A stretch of DNA of 64,000 nt from Aquidulcibacter sp. (GCA_027532555.1 JAPZTJ010000009.1:1-64000); one strand, 5' to 3'; positions 18,581 to 28,731 are shown, numbered from the stretch's first letter. Numbers and translations are program-made. The notes: a model not told the origin generated them from the sequence alone.

Positions 18581-20404
18581 ATGTGCGGCATTATTGGAAT
18601 CTTGGGCAAAGAGGCGGTGACTTCCCGCCTCATTGAGTCGCTGAAGCGGCTCGAATATCGCGGTTATGATTCCGCCGGGATCGCAACTTTGGTTGATGGC
18701 AAGATTGACCGTCGTCGCGCCCAAGGCAAGATCAAGAATTTAGAAGAGGTGTTGGTAGCATCGCCTTTGCCTGGCCTTATTGGCATTGGCCATACGCGCT
18801 GGGCCACCCATGGCGCCCCATCTGAACGTAACGCCCACCCCCATGCGACCAATCGCGTCGCAGTGGTCCATAACGGCATTATTGAGAACTTCCGCACCCT
18901 ACGGGCAGAGCTTGAAGCCGAAGGCCGTGCCTTTGATTCTGAAACCGACACCGAAGTGATCACGCAATTGGTCTCGCGTGCGCTCGATTCGGGTGCTAGC
19001 CCAAAGGATGCGGTGATTGAGGCGCTAAAGCGGGTACGTGGTGCCTTTGCAATTGCTTGCCTATTTACCGGCGAAGAGGATTTGCTGGTCGGTGCCCGTC
19101 AAGGCAGCCCTTTGGTGGTCGGTGTTGGTGACGGAGAAATGTATTTGGGCTCAGACGGGATTGCTGTTGCTCCTTTCACCAACCGCGTCATCTATTTGGA
19201 GGAGGGCGACCTCGTTGTCCTAAGCCGGACCAGCCATGCCATTTATGATGTAGCGCGCAATCCGGTTGAACGCCCGATCAAGTCTGTAGCTGCGAGTGCT
19301 GCAGCCGTCGAAAAGGGCAATTATCGCCACTATATGCAAAAGGAAATCCACGAGGAGCCTGATGCCGCCGCCCGTACGATCGGCTATTATGTCGACCCTT
19401 TGGAAGAGCGCGTGACATTGCCGGACTTTGGCGTTGATTTCGCCCAGATTGACCAGTTGTGGATCATCGGCTGTGGCACCGCTTACTTGGCGGGCCGTGT
19501 TGGCGAATACTGGTTTGAGCAAGTGGCTGGCCTATCGTGCGAAACCGACATCGCCTCAGAGTTCCGCTATCGTGAGCCCGTAGCAGCTGGACGTGCTGCG
19601 GCCTTGTTTATCTCCCAGTCGGGTGAGACCGCCGATACTTTAGAGGCTTTGCGTCTGTGTAAGCGCCATGGCTGGAAGACAATTGCAGTCGTCAACGTGC
19701 CAGAAAGCTCAATCGCGCGCGAAGCGGATGCCGTGCTTCCGACCTTGGCCGGGCCTGAAATTGGTGTGGCCTCAACAAAGGCCTTTGTGGCGCAATTGTC
19801 GGCCCTTGCAGCGATCTCGGTTGCCGCAGCTTTGGCTCGCAAGAAGATTGACCGCGATGAAGAGCGCCGTCTGGCGCATTTGTTGATGGAAACCCCGCGC
19901 CTCATTCGCGAAGCTCTAAAGGTTGAATCAACCATTGCGGCAGCAGCAGAAGAAGCCAGTCACGCCCGGTCGATCCTCTATATTGGTCGAGGCATGGCTT
20001 ATCCGATAGCGTTGGAAGCTGCCCTTAAACTTAAAGAGATCAGCTATATTCATGCTGAAGGCTATGCGTCAGGTGAGTTGAAGCATGGTCCGATTGCCTT
20101 GATTGACGAAGTTACCCCGGTCTTTGCTATCGCTCCCCATGACCATTTGTTTGAGAAGACCATCTCTAACGTCCAAGAAATAGCGGCGCGTAAGGGTCGG
20201 GTGACCTTGTTCTCTGACGCTTTGGGCATTGAGGAATCCGGCGATGTTGCGCGGCACACGATTGAAGCACCAAAAGCCGATCCGTTTGTTGCCCCGATTG
20301 TCTATTCGCCTCTGATCCACTTACTGGCGTATCATGTCGCAGTGGCCAAAGGCACAGATGTGGACCAGCCTCGAAATCTTGCGAAGTCTGTTACGGTGGA
20401 GTGA
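18581..20404 (+). CDS. glmS: Glutamine-fructose-6-phosphate aminotransferase
   Basis: Makes glucosamine-6-phosphate from fructose-6-phosphate and glutamine, the entry to peptidoglycan and LPS amino sugars. 607 residues. Begins MCGIIGI with the N-terminal nucleophile Cys2 of the class II amidotransferase domain. The C-terminal half has two SIS sugar-isomerase domains (SQSGETADT; GRGMAYPIALEAALKLKE) and the end LAKSVTVE. It has two hairpins in its 5' region. Its last 14 bp overlap the convergent glycosyltransferase gene. No glmU or glmM is nearby. Confidence 0.97.
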   Translation: MCGIIGILGKEAVTSRLIESLKRLEYRGYDSAGIATLVDGKIDRRRAQGKIKNLEEVLVASPLPGLIGIGHTRWATHGAPSERNAHPHATNRVAVVHNGIIENFRTLRAELEAEGRAFDSETDTEVITQLVSRALDSGASPKDAVIEALKRVRGAFAIACLFTGEEDLLVGARQGSPLVVGVGDGEMYLGSDGIAVAPFTNRVIYLEEGDLVVLSRTSHAIYDVARNPVERPIKSVAASAAAVEKGNYRHYMQKEIHEEPDAAARTIGYYVDPLEERVTLPDFGVDFAQIDQLWIIGCGTAYLAGRVGEYWFEQVAGLSCETDIASEFRYREPVAAGRAAALFISQSGETADTLEALRLCKRHGWKTIAVVNVPESSIAREADAVLPTLAGPEIGVASTKAFVAQLSALAAISVAAALARKKIDRDEERRLAHLLMETPRLIREALKVESTIAAAAEEASHARSILYIGRGMAYPIALEAALKLKEISYIHAEGYASGELKHGPIALIDEVTPVFAIAPHDHLFEKTISNVQEIAARKGRVTLFSDALGIEESGDVARHTIEAPKADPFVAPIVYSPLIHLLAYHVAVAKGTDVDQPRNLAKSVTVE

Positions 20405-21386
20405 TCTGACGCAGCACAATCGCGCGCCTTAAGAGGCTTAGGGGCGACCAAGCAAATTGGCGTGCTAAGCCGATCAAGCTGACTTTGCGATTGGTTTGGA
20501 TAGCCCGTCTGGCTCGCCAAGCGGTCCCCAACCCCTTGAGGCCATCTGCCAAACCACGGCCATAGGCCCCGCCTGCGCCGCGCCAAGCTGTGTGGGCCCA
20601 TAGTAAGAGTGTTGCCCCAAGATGGGGCAGCAGCAGCAACCAAAAAAGAGCACCCGGCATATTTCGGACGAAAGTCCAAAGCCGGTTGCGGGTGCCGTGA
20701 TAGACAGCAAATTCGGACAATTGCCCGCTGGATGCAGAGCCCAGATGACGGACCTGTGCTTCAGCCAATTGTATGGCCATCCCGCCCGCCAAACGATGGC
20801 GAAAGCCTAAGTCGACATCTTCGCAATAGCAGAAGTAGCTTTCTTCAAACCCGCCCAATTGGGCAAATATGTCTGCACGCCAAAGGGCTGCGGCTGCGCA
20901 CGGGCTAAAGGTCTGCCCATCGACTAAATCACCGGGCCACGGTTTGCGATAGCCGCCTCGGAAGGGAATGCCAAATGCATGATAGACATCGCCTGCCCCA
21001 TCCAATTGGCGCGGATCCTCGTCTAGGATCTGGGTGGAGCCAAAGGCTGTCACATCCGAGTAGCGCTTGGTCGCGGCCATCAGCGCCTCGAGCCAGTTTG
21101 GTTCAGGAAAGGCGTCTGGGTTGAGGCAGATGACCCATTGGCCACGTGCAAGCTTAGCTGCTTGATTATTGGCCGCCGCAAAGCCGGCATTGTGCGCATT
21201 CGCGATAAATTGGGTTGCGCGCGCTTGTGTCGCCACATCGGGATCGGTGCCGTCTGGCGAGGCATTGTCGATCAGTATCGTCTCAAAATCGTGAAACGAC
21301 TGCGCGTCGAGACAATCAAACAAGCGCGGTAAGTGCGCTCGGCTTTTATAAGCAACAATCAGGATCGAGACGAGTGGCTCTGCCAA
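20391..21386 (-). CDS. Glycosyltransferase family 2 (rhamnosyltransferase-like)
   Basis: Inverting GT2 (GT-A fold) enzyme, 331 residues, probably adding a sugar to a surface polysaccharide or lipid carrier. Motifs: SILIVAYKS at the N-terminus, DNASPDGT, NAGFAAANN, the DXD-like NPDAF, and the acceptor-site CEDVDLGFR. The C-terminal 80 residues are hydrophobic and basic, suggesting membrane association. The start is a TTG (21386) two bases after the transketolase stop, so it is coupled to that gene. No in-frame ATG fits the N-terminal strand. The 3' end overlaps glmS by 14 bp. Confidence 0.85.
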   Translation of the reverse strand: MAEPLVSILIVAYKSRAHLPRLFDCLDAQSFHDFETILIDNASPDGTDPDVATQARATQFIANAHNAGFAAANNQAAKLARGQWVICLNPDAFPEPNWLEALMAATKRYSDVTAFGSTQILDEDPRQLDGAGDVYHAFGIPFRGGYRKPWPGDLVDGQTFSPCAAAALWRADIFAQLGGFEESYFCYCEDVDLGFRHRLAGGMAIQLAEAQVRHLGSASSGQLSEFAVYHGTRNRLWTFVRNMPGALFWLLLLPHLGATLLLWAHTAWRGAGGAYGRGLADGLKGLGTAWRARRAIQTNRKVSLIGLARQFAWSPLSLLRRAIVLRQITPP

Positions 21387-21388
21387 GA

Positions 21389-23359
21389 TCAGCCAAGCGC
21401 CTCAACGGCTGCACAGACGGCTTCGCTGGTGATGCCGAAATGGGCGTAGAGCGCTTGATAAGGCCCGGATGCGCCGAAGCCCTTCATGCCGATAAACGTG
21501 CCCGCCGGGCCGATCCAGCGGTCCCAACCATAGCGGACGGCTGCTTCAATCGCGATCTTTGGCAGATCGCCACCGAGGACTTCGTTCTGATAGGCACCAG
21601 TCTGAGCTTCAAACAATTCAAGGCAAGGGGCCGAGACCACGCGGACGCCAATTCCGGCTTCGGCCAATTTGGCTTGAGCGTTCATCGCAATCTCAACTTC
21701 CGAACCCGTGGCGATCAAGACCGCCTTTTCCGGCAGGCTCGTTGGCGACAAGACATAGGCACCCTGCGCACTGCGATTGATTGGCGACCCGTCTTTGCGC
21801 TGGAAGGCGAGCTTTTGGCGGGTCAAGGACAAGACCGATGGAGTCTTCGGGGCCAGTAGAGCCAATTCCCAACATTCGGCAACCTCAACGGGGTCACAGG
21901 GTCGGAATACGTTGACATTGGGGATTGCTCGAAGAGACGCCAAGGTTTCAACAGGCTGGTGGGTTGGCCCATCTTCGCCCAAGCCAATGCTGTCATGGGT
22001 CAAGACATGGATGGTCCGGACTTCCATCAAGGCACCGAGGCGCAGGGCTGGGCGTAAATAGTCGGCAAACACGAGGAAGGTGCCAGAGTAGGGCACCACG
22101 CCTCCATGCAGGGCCATGCCGTTCATGGCCGCCGCCATGCCATGTTCGCGCACGCCATAATGGACATAGCGCTCTTGGTAGGCGTTAGCGCCAAAGCCCT
22201 TCATGCCGGCCACTTTGGTATTCACAGAACCGGTCAAATCCGCCGAACCGCCCATGAGCAGGTCAAAGGCTGGAACCAATACTTCCAAGGCAGCGCCAGA
22301 GCTCTCGCGGGTCGCAAGCGAAGGGGCCTTGTCGGCCATTGCGGCACAATGGGCCTCGATGAGGGTGCGCAGGTGCGCTGGGTCGATCTTTGAGTTCAAA
22401 CGGTCTTGGATTGCGGCATGATCTGAGCGCTTCGCCAAACGTGCTTGCCAATCCGCATTGGCTTTCGCGCCACGGCTGCCAGCGGCGCGCCAGTCAGCTA
22501 CAATCTCGTCTGGCACAACGAATGGGGCGTGGGGCCAGTTCAGTGCTTTGCGTGTCGCTTCAATCTCGGCAGCTCCGAGTGGCGAACCGTGGGTTTTGGC
22601 GGTCCCGGCCAAATTAGGGGACCCGAAGCCAATTTGGGTACGGCAGGCAATCAGAACCGGCCGGTCAGAGGAAAGGGCTGCGGTCATGGCCGCTTCCAGC
22701 GCAATTGGATTATGGCCGTCAACCCGGCTCGTTTGCCAGCCAGCGGCCTCAAACCGCTGTAGCTGGTCACCGGTTTCAGCAACCGACAAAGCCCCGTCGA
22801 TAGAAATCTCATTATCGTCCCACAAGACGATCAAGCGGTTCAGGCGGAGGTGACCTGCCAAGGAAATCGCCTCGTGGCTGATCCCCTCCATCAAGTCGCC
22901 GTCTGAAGCGATAACCCACGTGTGATGATCGCATACATCTGCGCCCAAAGTTGCCCGCAAATGGGCTTCGGCCATTGCCATGCCGACGGCGGTAGAGATG
23001 CCTTGGCCCAAGGGTCCCGTTGTCGTTTCAACCCCTGGCACGTGGCCATATTCAGGGTGACCGGCTGTGAGGGCACCCATCTGACGGAAGTTCTTCAACT
23101 GGTCCATGGTCATGGCTTCATAGCCAGTGAGATGTAGCAGAGCGTAAATCAGCATCGAGCCGTGGCCAGCCGACAAGACAAAGCGGTCGCGATCTTGCCA
23201 GTTCGGGGCCTTGGCGTCGAATTTCAGAAACTTGGTGAACAGGACTGTTGCGACATCTGCCATGCCCATGGGCATACCGGGGTGTCCGGAATTGGCCGCT
23301 TGAACGGCATCCATCGAAAGAAAGCGGATGGCGTTTGCAAGGTCTGTATGGCTGGTCAT
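21389..23359 (-). CDS. tkt: Transketolase
   Basis: Thiamine-diphosphate enzyme of the pentose phosphate pathway, about 656 residues, the usual length. Motifs: NSGHPGMPMG near the N-terminus, the ThDP/metal-binding SDGDLMEG, and THDSIGLGEDGPTHQPVE in the Pyr domain. An ATG at 23398 and a TTG at 23422 open the frame earlier. I prefer ATG 23359 because it gives the standard N-terminus (MTSHTDLANAIRFLSMDAV), though neither has a strong ribosome-binding site. It is followed by the coupled glycosyltransferase gene. Confidence 0.95.
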   Translation of the reverse strand: MTSHTDLANAIRFLSMDAVQAANSGHPGMPMGMADVATVLFTKFLKFDAKAPNWQDRDRFVLSAGHGSMLIYALLHLTGYEAMTMDQLKNFRQMGALTAGHPEYGHVPGVETTTGPLGQGISTAVGMAMAEAHLRATLGADVCDHHTWVIASDGDLMEGISHEAISLAGHLRLNRLIVLWDDNEISIDGALSVAETGDQLQRFEAAGWQTSRVDGHNPIALEAAMTAALSSDRPVLIACRTQIGFGSPNLAGTAKTHGSPLGAAEIEATRKALNWPHAPFVVPDEIVADWRAAGSRGAKANADWQARLAKRSDHAAIQDRLNSKIDPAHLRTLIEAHCAAMADKAPSLATRESSGAALEVLVPAFDLLMGGSADLTGSVNTKVAGMKGFGANAYQERYVHYGVREHGMAAAMNGMALHGGVVPYSGTFLVFADYLRPALRLGALMEVRTIHVLTHDSIGLGEDGPTHQPVETLASLRAIPNVNVFRPCDPVEVAECWELALLAPKTPSVLSLTRQKLAFQRKDGSPINRSAQGAYVLSPTSLPEKAVLIATGSEVEIAMNAQAKLAEAGIGVRVVSAPCLELFEAQTGAYQNEVLGGDLPKIAIEAAVRYGWDRWIGPAGTFIGMKGFGASGPYQALYAHFGITSEAVCAAVEALG

Positions 23360-23401
23360 GGGAGCAGAAACTTTCGTCGGCTGATTGACGGACCGCATAT
23401 A

Positions 23402-23493
23402 GGACTCGTTGCGGCCTAACAATGGTAAACGGCACCTTCTCCGCCATCGGACCTGTCCAAATAATCGCTGGACTCATTGCGGACTCATTGCGG
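23402..23493. repeat. Short direct repeats GGACTCRTTGCGG
   Basis: GGACTCATTGC occurs twice in tandem (23470-23480, 23481-23491), and a 12/13 match GGACTCGTTGCGG lies at 23402-23414, all between tkt and the divergent gene at 23564. They may be a slippage duplication or repeated regulator sites. Confidence 0.5.
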
Positions 23494-23563
23494 TCAAATT
23501 CTACGCCCGATTTTGTCGTAGTGAGGGTGCATACCCAACTCACACACAGAGTGAGACCTGAAC

Positions 23564-23968
23564 ATGACCATCCTTCCTTACCCAAAGTCCCGTCGCCGCG
23601 CCCCTAAGCAAAAGATTGCACCAGCAGCATTGCCAATTGCCCCACCTTCAGGTGCTTTGCTCAACGCCATCCTGTCTTATGCAGACATTTCGGAGGATAT
23701 TGGTGGTGGCCTGACGTTATTGCGGGTCAGCGCCAAGCGCATGGATGATGCGGTAATAACGCAAAGCCTTGGGCGCGAAGCTGCGCGCTTGGCGGATGTT
23801 TCCATCCTGTGGAATGATGATGAAAGCGAAATTCACACTGTCCTAGATGCCGCTATTCCGAGTGGGGTTGAGGACTTTTGGGCCGAACCTCAGTTTGAGC
23901 TGACAGATTTGGCCATGGCCTATCTCGATGAAATGCTCGACATGGAAGCGCGCGCCAAGGCAAGCTAA
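23564..23968 (+). CDS. Hypothetical 134-residue protein
   Basis: Small soluble protein with a basic N-terminal tail (YPKSRRRAPKQK), a Pro/Ala-rich linker and an acidic, helical C-terminal half (ELTDLAMAYLDEMLDMEARAKAS). No recognisable domain or signal peptide. Its own start follows a region with short direct repeats, and it precedes chvI by about 100 bp on the same strand. Function unknown. Codon use looks like that of its neighbours and the frame is clean. Confidence 0.6.
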   Translation: MTILPYPKSRRRAPKQKIAPAALPIAPPSGALLNAILSYADISEDIGGGLTLLRVSAKRMDDAVITQSLGREAARLADVSILWNDDESEIHTVLDAAIPSGVEDFWAEPQFELTDLAMAYLDEMLDMEARAKAS

Positions 23969-24070
23969 CCCTTTATTTGTGCAGCTTAGCGTCTCATAAA
24001 CCCTTTCTTCGCCATAATCTTGCCTTGCGAGGGGTAACATGCGGCCACAAACCGCCTTATAAGTGGGCTT

Positions 24071-24781
24071 ATGACGACAATTGCTCTGGTCGATGACGAC
24101 GAAAACATCCGCGCTTCCCTGGAAATTTTATTTCAGAGCGAAGGTTATGACGTGCGAACCTATCCCGATGGGGCCACGGCTCTGCCGGCATTAATATCGG
24201 ACCCGCCTGACATTGCGATCCTTGATATCAAGATGCCGCGCATGGATGGTGTCGAATTATTGCGCCGCGTCCGGGAAAGCTCAGACGTGCCCGTCATTTT
24301 TCTGACGTCAAAGGATGATGAGATTGATGAGGTAATTGGCTTTTCGGTCGGTGCTGATGATTTCATTCGCAAACCCTTCTCAACGCGTTTGTTGTCGGAA
24401 CGCGTGAAGGCAGTGCTTCGTCGTTCTCGCCCAATTGATGCAGGTGGAGATGACGGAAGTCCGGCTGAAGACGACAAGAAGGTCGTCACGCGCGGCTCCT
24501 TGACCATGGACCCCAATCGCCATGCTTCTTACTGGAAGGGCAAGCCAGTTCGCTTGACGGTGACTGAATTCCTCTTGCTGCAGGCGCTCGCCCAACGGCC
24601 AGGCTTTGTTAAAAGCCGCGATCAGTTGATGGACGCAGCCTATGATGACAGCGTGTATGTCGATGACCGTACCATTGACAGCCACGTGAAGCGCGTGCGC
24701 AAGAAATTCCGCGAAGTTGATGGTGAGTTTGATGCCATCGAGACGCTGTATGGGGTCGGCTATCGCTACAAAGAATCCTAA
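24071..24781 (+). CDS. chvI: ChvI-type response regulator
   Basis: OmpR/PhoB-family response regulator, 236 residues. Receiver domain with acidic pocket DDDE (8-11), phospho-acceptor Asp52 in [11 protein letters not shown], and Lys in IRKPF. The C-terminal winged helix has the [16 protein letters not shown] recognition segment. Sequence and the overlapping sensor kinase gene match the ChvI/ChvG envelope and acid-stress system of alphaproteobacteria. The usual downstream hprK/ptsH genes are not here. It overlaps chvG by about 30 bp. Confidence 0.9.
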   Translation: MTTIALVDDDENIRASLEILFQSEGYDVRTYPDGATALPALISDPPDIAILDIKMPRMDGVELLRRVRESSDVPVIFLTSKDDEIDEVIGFSVGADDFIRKPFSTRLLSERVKAVLRRSRPIDAGGDDGSPAEDDKKVVTRGSLTMDPNRHASYWKGKPVRLTVTEFLLLQALAQRPGFVKSRDQLMDAAYDDSVYVDDRTIDSHVKRVRKKFREVDGEFDAIETLYGVGYRYKES

Positions 24782-26369
24782 GAAGAAGCCTCAGGCACCC
24801 TTCGGAAAGACCCGGAGGCAACGCCGTCGTGGCGGCATTGCGGGCATTATTTTTATCGCCAACTTTGCCGGCATCGTTATCTTGGTGCTCGGCTCCCTTT
24901 TGTTCAATGAGTTGCGATCCGGCCTGACAAAGGCGCGTATGGATGCGCTGCGCGCGCAGGGCTCCACGATTGCCAGTGTCTTGGCTGAAGCCGCCATTCC
25001 AGCTGATGCCGTACCTGTTTTAGATGAGGGCCGCGCCCGAGCCATTTTAAGGCGGTTGTCACGTGAGCCAGGAGCACGCCTGCGCCTATTCAGCCGCGAC
25101 TTGCGCCCGATTGCTGACAGCACGATCCTCGATGATATTGTCAATGTCCGCGAATTGCCTCCGCTTGGGCCTGCGGCACCCGATATAGGGGAAGTGGCCG
25201 GCAAAGCGGTCTCCAATGTGCGGGTCTTTATCCAAGGTGCCAGTGACGATCCCAAAAAGGCCCTGATCCGGGAGGTCTCTACCGCCTTGCAAGGCAATAT
25301 TGTCCAAAGCGAACGCTTTGATGAAGAGGGTCGTCGGGTTGTCTCTGTCACGGTTCCCATTCAGCGCATTCGCGCGGTTGTGGGAGTTTTGACGCTTGAA
25401 AGCGGCGATGTCAGTGAAATCGTTGAGGCAGAGCGGCGAGCGCTTTACCCGTTCATTTTCTCCGCTGTTTTGGTGACGGCAATTTCCGCCAGTATGTTGG
25501 CTTGGTCGATCGCTGTCCCCTTGCGCCGCTTAGCCGCCGCTGCAGACAATGTGCGTAGCGGCCGGGCACAGGAATTAGATGCCGATGCGCTTCGAAAGCG
25601 GCCAGATGAGATCGGGGATTTGGCAGACGCTTTGGCTGCGATGACCGCGACGCTGCAAGACCGGATCGATGCCAATGAGAGCTTTGCCGCTGACGTAGCC
25701 CATGAAATCAAGAACCCTTTGGCCGCGATCCGCAATGCTGCAGAACTCCTGCCCCGTGCGACGACGCCGAGTAGTAAGGCCAAGCTTGAATCAATTATCT
25801 TGAATGATGCCCGACGGGTCGACCGCTTAGTGACCGATATCGCCAATGCATCCCGCTTGGACGCAGAGCTTGCTCGCGCCAGTCAGCAGAAATTCTTTAT
25901 GGCCGATATGATCGATGACATGGCTCAAGCCTATGGGTCGATTGGTCATGCGCGCGAAGTTGAAATTGTTGTACGCCACCCAGATGAGACCGACCGCTTG
26001 GCCGTGAGCGGGCGGGAGGAAGCAATCTCGCGCATTTTGACGAATTTACTCGATAATGCGCTAAGTTTCTCGCCGACAGACGGCAAAGTTGTTTTGCTTG
26101 GTGCACGCGACGGAAAGGTAATCCGAATCACGGTTGAAGATGAAGGCCCCGGTATTCCAGAAGAAGCCTTGCAGAGTATTTTCAACCGCTTCTACACCCA
26201 TCGCCCAACCAGTGCCGGGGAAGAAGGCCAAGCCGCCTTTGGCAAACATTCGGGCCTAGGCTTGGCCATTGCCCGCCAGATTGCCGAAAGCCATGGCGGC
26301 GCAATTTGGGCTGAAAATCGTGAAGATCGAAGCGGGGCGCGCTTCGTCCTAGAGTTGCCTGCGGTCTAA
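24750..26369 (+). CDS. chvG: ChvG-type sensor histidine kinase
   Basis: Inner-membrane sensor kinase, about 539 residues. An Arg/Lys-rich cytoplasmic N-terminus ([10 protein letters not shown]), first helix around residues 34-54, a periplasmic stimulus-sensing domain of about 190 residues, second helix, HAMP, then HisKA with [11 protein letters not shown] (His318), and an HATPase domain with [20 protein letters not shown] and [10 protein letters not shown]. The ATG at 24750 lies inside the end of chvI in another frame. It is the last ATG before the N-terminal basic segment, so it is the best start, giving tight coupling to chvI. Confidence 0.9.
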   Translation: MGSAIATKNPKKKPQAPFGKTRRQRRRGGIAGIIFIANFAGIVILVLGSLLFNELRSGLTKARMDALRAQGSTIASVLAEAAIPADAVPVLDEGRARAILRRLSREPGARLRLFSRDLRPIADSTILDDIVNVRELPPLGPAAPDIGEVAGKAVSNVRVFIQGASDDPKKALIREVSTALQGNIVQSERFDEEGRRVVSVTVPIQRIRAVVGVLTLESGDVSEIVEAERRALYPFIFSAVLVTAISASMLAWSIAVPLRRLAAAADNVRSGRAQELDADALRKRPDEIGDLADALAAMTATLQDRIDANESFAADVAHEIKNPLAAIRNAAELLPRATTPSSKAKLESIILNDARRVDRLVTDIANASRLDAELARASQQKFFMADMIDDMAQAYGSIGHAREVEIVVRHPDETDRLAVSGREEAISRILTNLLDNALSFSPTDGKVVLLGARDGKVIRITVEDEGPGIPEEALQSIFNRFYTHRPTSAGEEGQAAFGKHSGLGLAIARQIAESHGGAIWAENREDRSGARFVLELPAV

Positions 26370-26372
26370 GCC

Positions 26373-27008
26373 TCAGGGTGTCGCCAAGGCCGGATGGGCT
26401 AGCAAATCGTGCGTCACCACAGGGTACAGCGACGCCAGAAGCGTCAATGCGGCAAGGATGTTGAAGGTTCGGAGTTTGACGGGGTCTTGCAGGAATTGCC
26501 GCATTTGCATTCCCAAAAAGGCCCATACGGCAACTGTCGGCAGGTTAATCGCGCCAAACACCAAAGCCACGATCAAAAGACCCATCAGTGGATGATCTGC
26601 TGGCACATAAGCGGTGACAGACATGAGGGCCATAGTCCAAGCTTTGGGGTTTACCCATTGAAATAGGCACGCCTGCAAGAAGCTGAAGGGCTTTGCCGTC
26701 GAGGCACCATCCGCCTTAGGTGCTGCCGCTGTCGCAATCTTCCAAGCCAAATAGGTCAAATAGGCCACTGATCCGACTTTGAGGACCGTATAGGCAATCG
26801 GGAAGCGCACGAAGATTTGGGCCAAGCCTAAGCCGATTAGGACCGTCATCACGACAAAGCCAATCGAAACACCCAGCATGTGGGGTAGGGTGCGGGCAAA
26901 GCCGAAATTGGTGCCTGACGCCATCAGCATCAGATTATTGGGCCCCGGTGTGATTGAGGAAACGAGGGCAAAGCCGCAAAGGCCGAGGAAAAGTTCTTGT
27001 GTCATCAT
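26373..27008 (-). CDS. LysE/RhtB-family amino acid exporter
   Basis: Inner-membrane exporter of 211 residues with about six helices. The conserved N-terminal SSITPGPNNLML motif and QWVNPKAW mark the LysE/RhtB family, which exports amino acids such as lysine, threonine or homoserine lactone. It is divergent from an Lrp/AsnC regulator across 72 bp, the classical arrangement in which the regulator senses the amino acid and activates the exporter. The exported amino acid is not known. Confidence 0.9.
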   Translation of the reverse strand: MMTQELFLGLCGFALVSSITPGPNNLMLMASGTNFGFARTLPHMLGVSIGFVVMTVLIGLGLAQIFVRFPIAYTVLKVGSVAYLTYLAWKIATAAAPKADGASTAKPFSFLQACLFQWVNPKAWTMALMSVTAYVPADHPLMGLLIVALVFGAINLPTVAVWAFLGMQMRQFLQDPVKLRTFNILAALTLLASLYPVVTHDLLAHPALATP

Positions 27009-27080
27009 GACGCAATTTTATGCGTGAAATGATCGCATGTTCTTGCAAATTCAGTAGTCACGGCTAAAATTTGACATGTT
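27009..27080. promoter_or_regulatory. LysE-Lrp divergent promoter region
   Basis: A 72-bp region between the two divergent starts. It contains ATGCG-N9-CGCAT (27020-27038), a plausible half of an Lrp/AsnC binding site. Assignment is by position only. Confidence 0.4.
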
Positions 27081-27533
27081 ATGACTATTTTGGATGATAC
27101 AGATCGAAGAATATTGCGCGTTCTTTCGCAGGACGGGCGTATCAGCAATGTCGACCTCGCGGGCAAGGTGGGCTTGTCGCCTTCAGCCTGCCTCCGGCGC
27201 GTGCAGGAATTAGAGCGACGAGACATTATCCAAGGCTATCGCGCGCAGCTAAATTCCGCCGCCCTCGGCATCGGCTTTTTGGCCTATGTAACGGTGGGTC
27301 TCTCCCGTCATACCAAGCAAGAGCAGACGGATTTTGAGGCTGCAATTAAACGCGCACCTCAAGTGCGTGAATGCCACAACATCACGGGCACGGTGGAATA
27401 TCTATTGCGGGTTGAGACGACAGACCTGCCTGCCTACAAGCATTTTCACACCGAAGTCCTCGGTGCCCTGCCTCAGGTTGCCACCATCACCAGCTATATC
27501 GTGATGGGCTCGCCGAAGGATGAGCGGGGGTAG
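27081..27533 (+). CDS. Lrp/AsnC-family transcriptional regulator
   Basis: 150-residue regulator. N-terminal winged HTH (DDTDRRILRVLSQDGR, then VGLSPSACLRRVQELER) and a C-terminal RAM effector-binding domain with the GTVEYLLRV strand. Members bind amino acids and assemble into octamers. Divergent orientation to the LysE exporter suggests it controls that gene in response to the exported amino acid. Confidence 0.9.
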   Translation: MTILDDTDRRILRVLSQDGRISNVDLAGKVGLSPSACLRRVQELERRDIIQGYRAQLNSAALGIGFLAYVTVGLSRHTKQEQTDFEAAIKRAPQVRECHNITGTVEYLLRVETTDLPAYKHFHTEVLGALPQVATITSYIVMGSPKDERG

Positions 27534-27542
27534 GGGATTAAC

Positions 27543-28712
27543 CTATTTGAATTTGGCGATGGTTTGCATCGTGTATGCATCAGGCATGTTGGGCACCGGA
27601 ACCAATTGATTGACGCATGAGATTGGTTCTGCGCTACCAGCGTTTTGAGCCAAAAAGCGCCTCAGTTCCAGAAAAACAGCGCAACTGCCTAAGTCTAGCA
27701 TATGCGTTTCTTTTCTGAATTCGATGAAGCGAGCACTTGGAAACAATACTTGATAACCGCCAACTCCCTCTAGCGGCACAAAGTCAGAATTCCCCCGTAA
27801 GATCAGGACCGGCAATTCAGAGCTGAACTTGGAGGCGGTGATTGGAAGGCGATAGTGTTGGCGACTTAAAACGATGTTTACCTCGAAATTTTCCCCGTCT
27901 TTTTCCCAGCGCTTGCGCTGCGAAATTGGAACCAGCCTTTCAGAGAGCCACGGGGAAGCGGGTGCTACAACATAGGATAGCCACAGACGATTATAAGGAG
28001 AGCTTGTTTGACCATTTGGAACATCGCTTGGGTCGGGGCGATTTACTTCTTTGATGGGAACTTTTGTGTCCGGGTTAGGGCGAAGGAACGGCCGTGGCTC
28101 CAGCGATGCGTCATACTTGGGAAGTCTGGTTTTGAAACAAGGTTGTTCTGATGATAATGGTGATGCCGCGCAGGTTTCAGGTAACGAGACTGGCGCTACT
28201 AAGACGAGCGCCTTGCTGATTTCGGGGTGAGCAATTGACACTCGGGTCGCAATTCCGGCTCCCCAACTTCCCCCATAAAGAATGACAGGTTGTCGGATAA
28301 CTTCTTTCGAGAATTGATGAATGGATGTGACACTGTTTTCGAGTGTCAACTTGCTTTGTGGGAGGCGGTCTGAGGCCCCCACGCCAATTTGGTCAAGGAA
28401 ATAGACATCAAAGTCTGGGAACTGCTCTGAAAAGGAGGCAATGGTTCCATTCGATATTCCGATGCCTGGCCCTCCTTGAAGATATAGGATAGGTATCGGA
28501 GACTTCTTGGGTACCGTTGCCTCGACTTTCCAATAGGCTACTCGGCCGATACCCTCAGCTTCAAAGAATTGTGCGCCTTTAGGTTCGATTTGGCTTTGCA
28601 GTGGCGGCGGGCGCGTCCAGATGTACCCAATTGCCAAGGCAATGAGCGTCAAAACTAGGGCCAGCAAAATGGTTCCAATAAGAACCAATCGGGTGACCCA
28701 TTTGGACTGCAT
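27543..28712 (-). CDS. Membrane-anchored S33-type alpha/beta hydrolase
   Basis: 389 residues. One N-terminal helix (about 8-30) anchors it, with the catalytic domain outside the cytoplasm. The LQGGPGIG oxyanion motif and GGSWGAG with the nucleophile Ser are typical of the prolyl-aminopeptidase/tricorn-interacting (S33) group, with a likely Asp in RGNSDF and His in KETHMLD. Four or more Cys residues in the exported part could form disulphides. It lies 19 bp after sdhA on the same strand, where sdhB would normally be, and its codon choice looks more AT-rich than that of its neighbours, suggesting insertion. Substrate unknown. Confidence 0.75.
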   Translation of the reverse strand: MQSKWVTRLVLIGTILLALVLTLIALAIGYIWTRPPPLQSQIEPKGAQFFEAEGIGRVAYWKVEATVPKKSPIPILYLQGGPGIGISNGTIASFSEQFPDFDVYFLDQIGVGASDRLPQSKLTLENSVTSIHQFSKEVIRQPVILYGGSWGAGIATRVSIAHPEISKALVLVAPVSLPETCAASPLSSEQPCFKTRLPKYDASLEPRPFLRPNPDTKVPIKEVNRPDPSDVPNGQTSSPYNRLWLSYVVAPASPWLSERLVPISQRKRWEKDGENFEVNIVLSRQHYRLPITASKFSSELPVLILRGNSDFVPLEGVGGYQVLFPSARFIEFRKETHMLDLGSCAVFLELRRFLAQNAGSAEPISCVNQLVPVPNMPDAYTMQTIAKFK

Positions 28713-28731
28713 AGGCTTGCCTAGACTTGCC

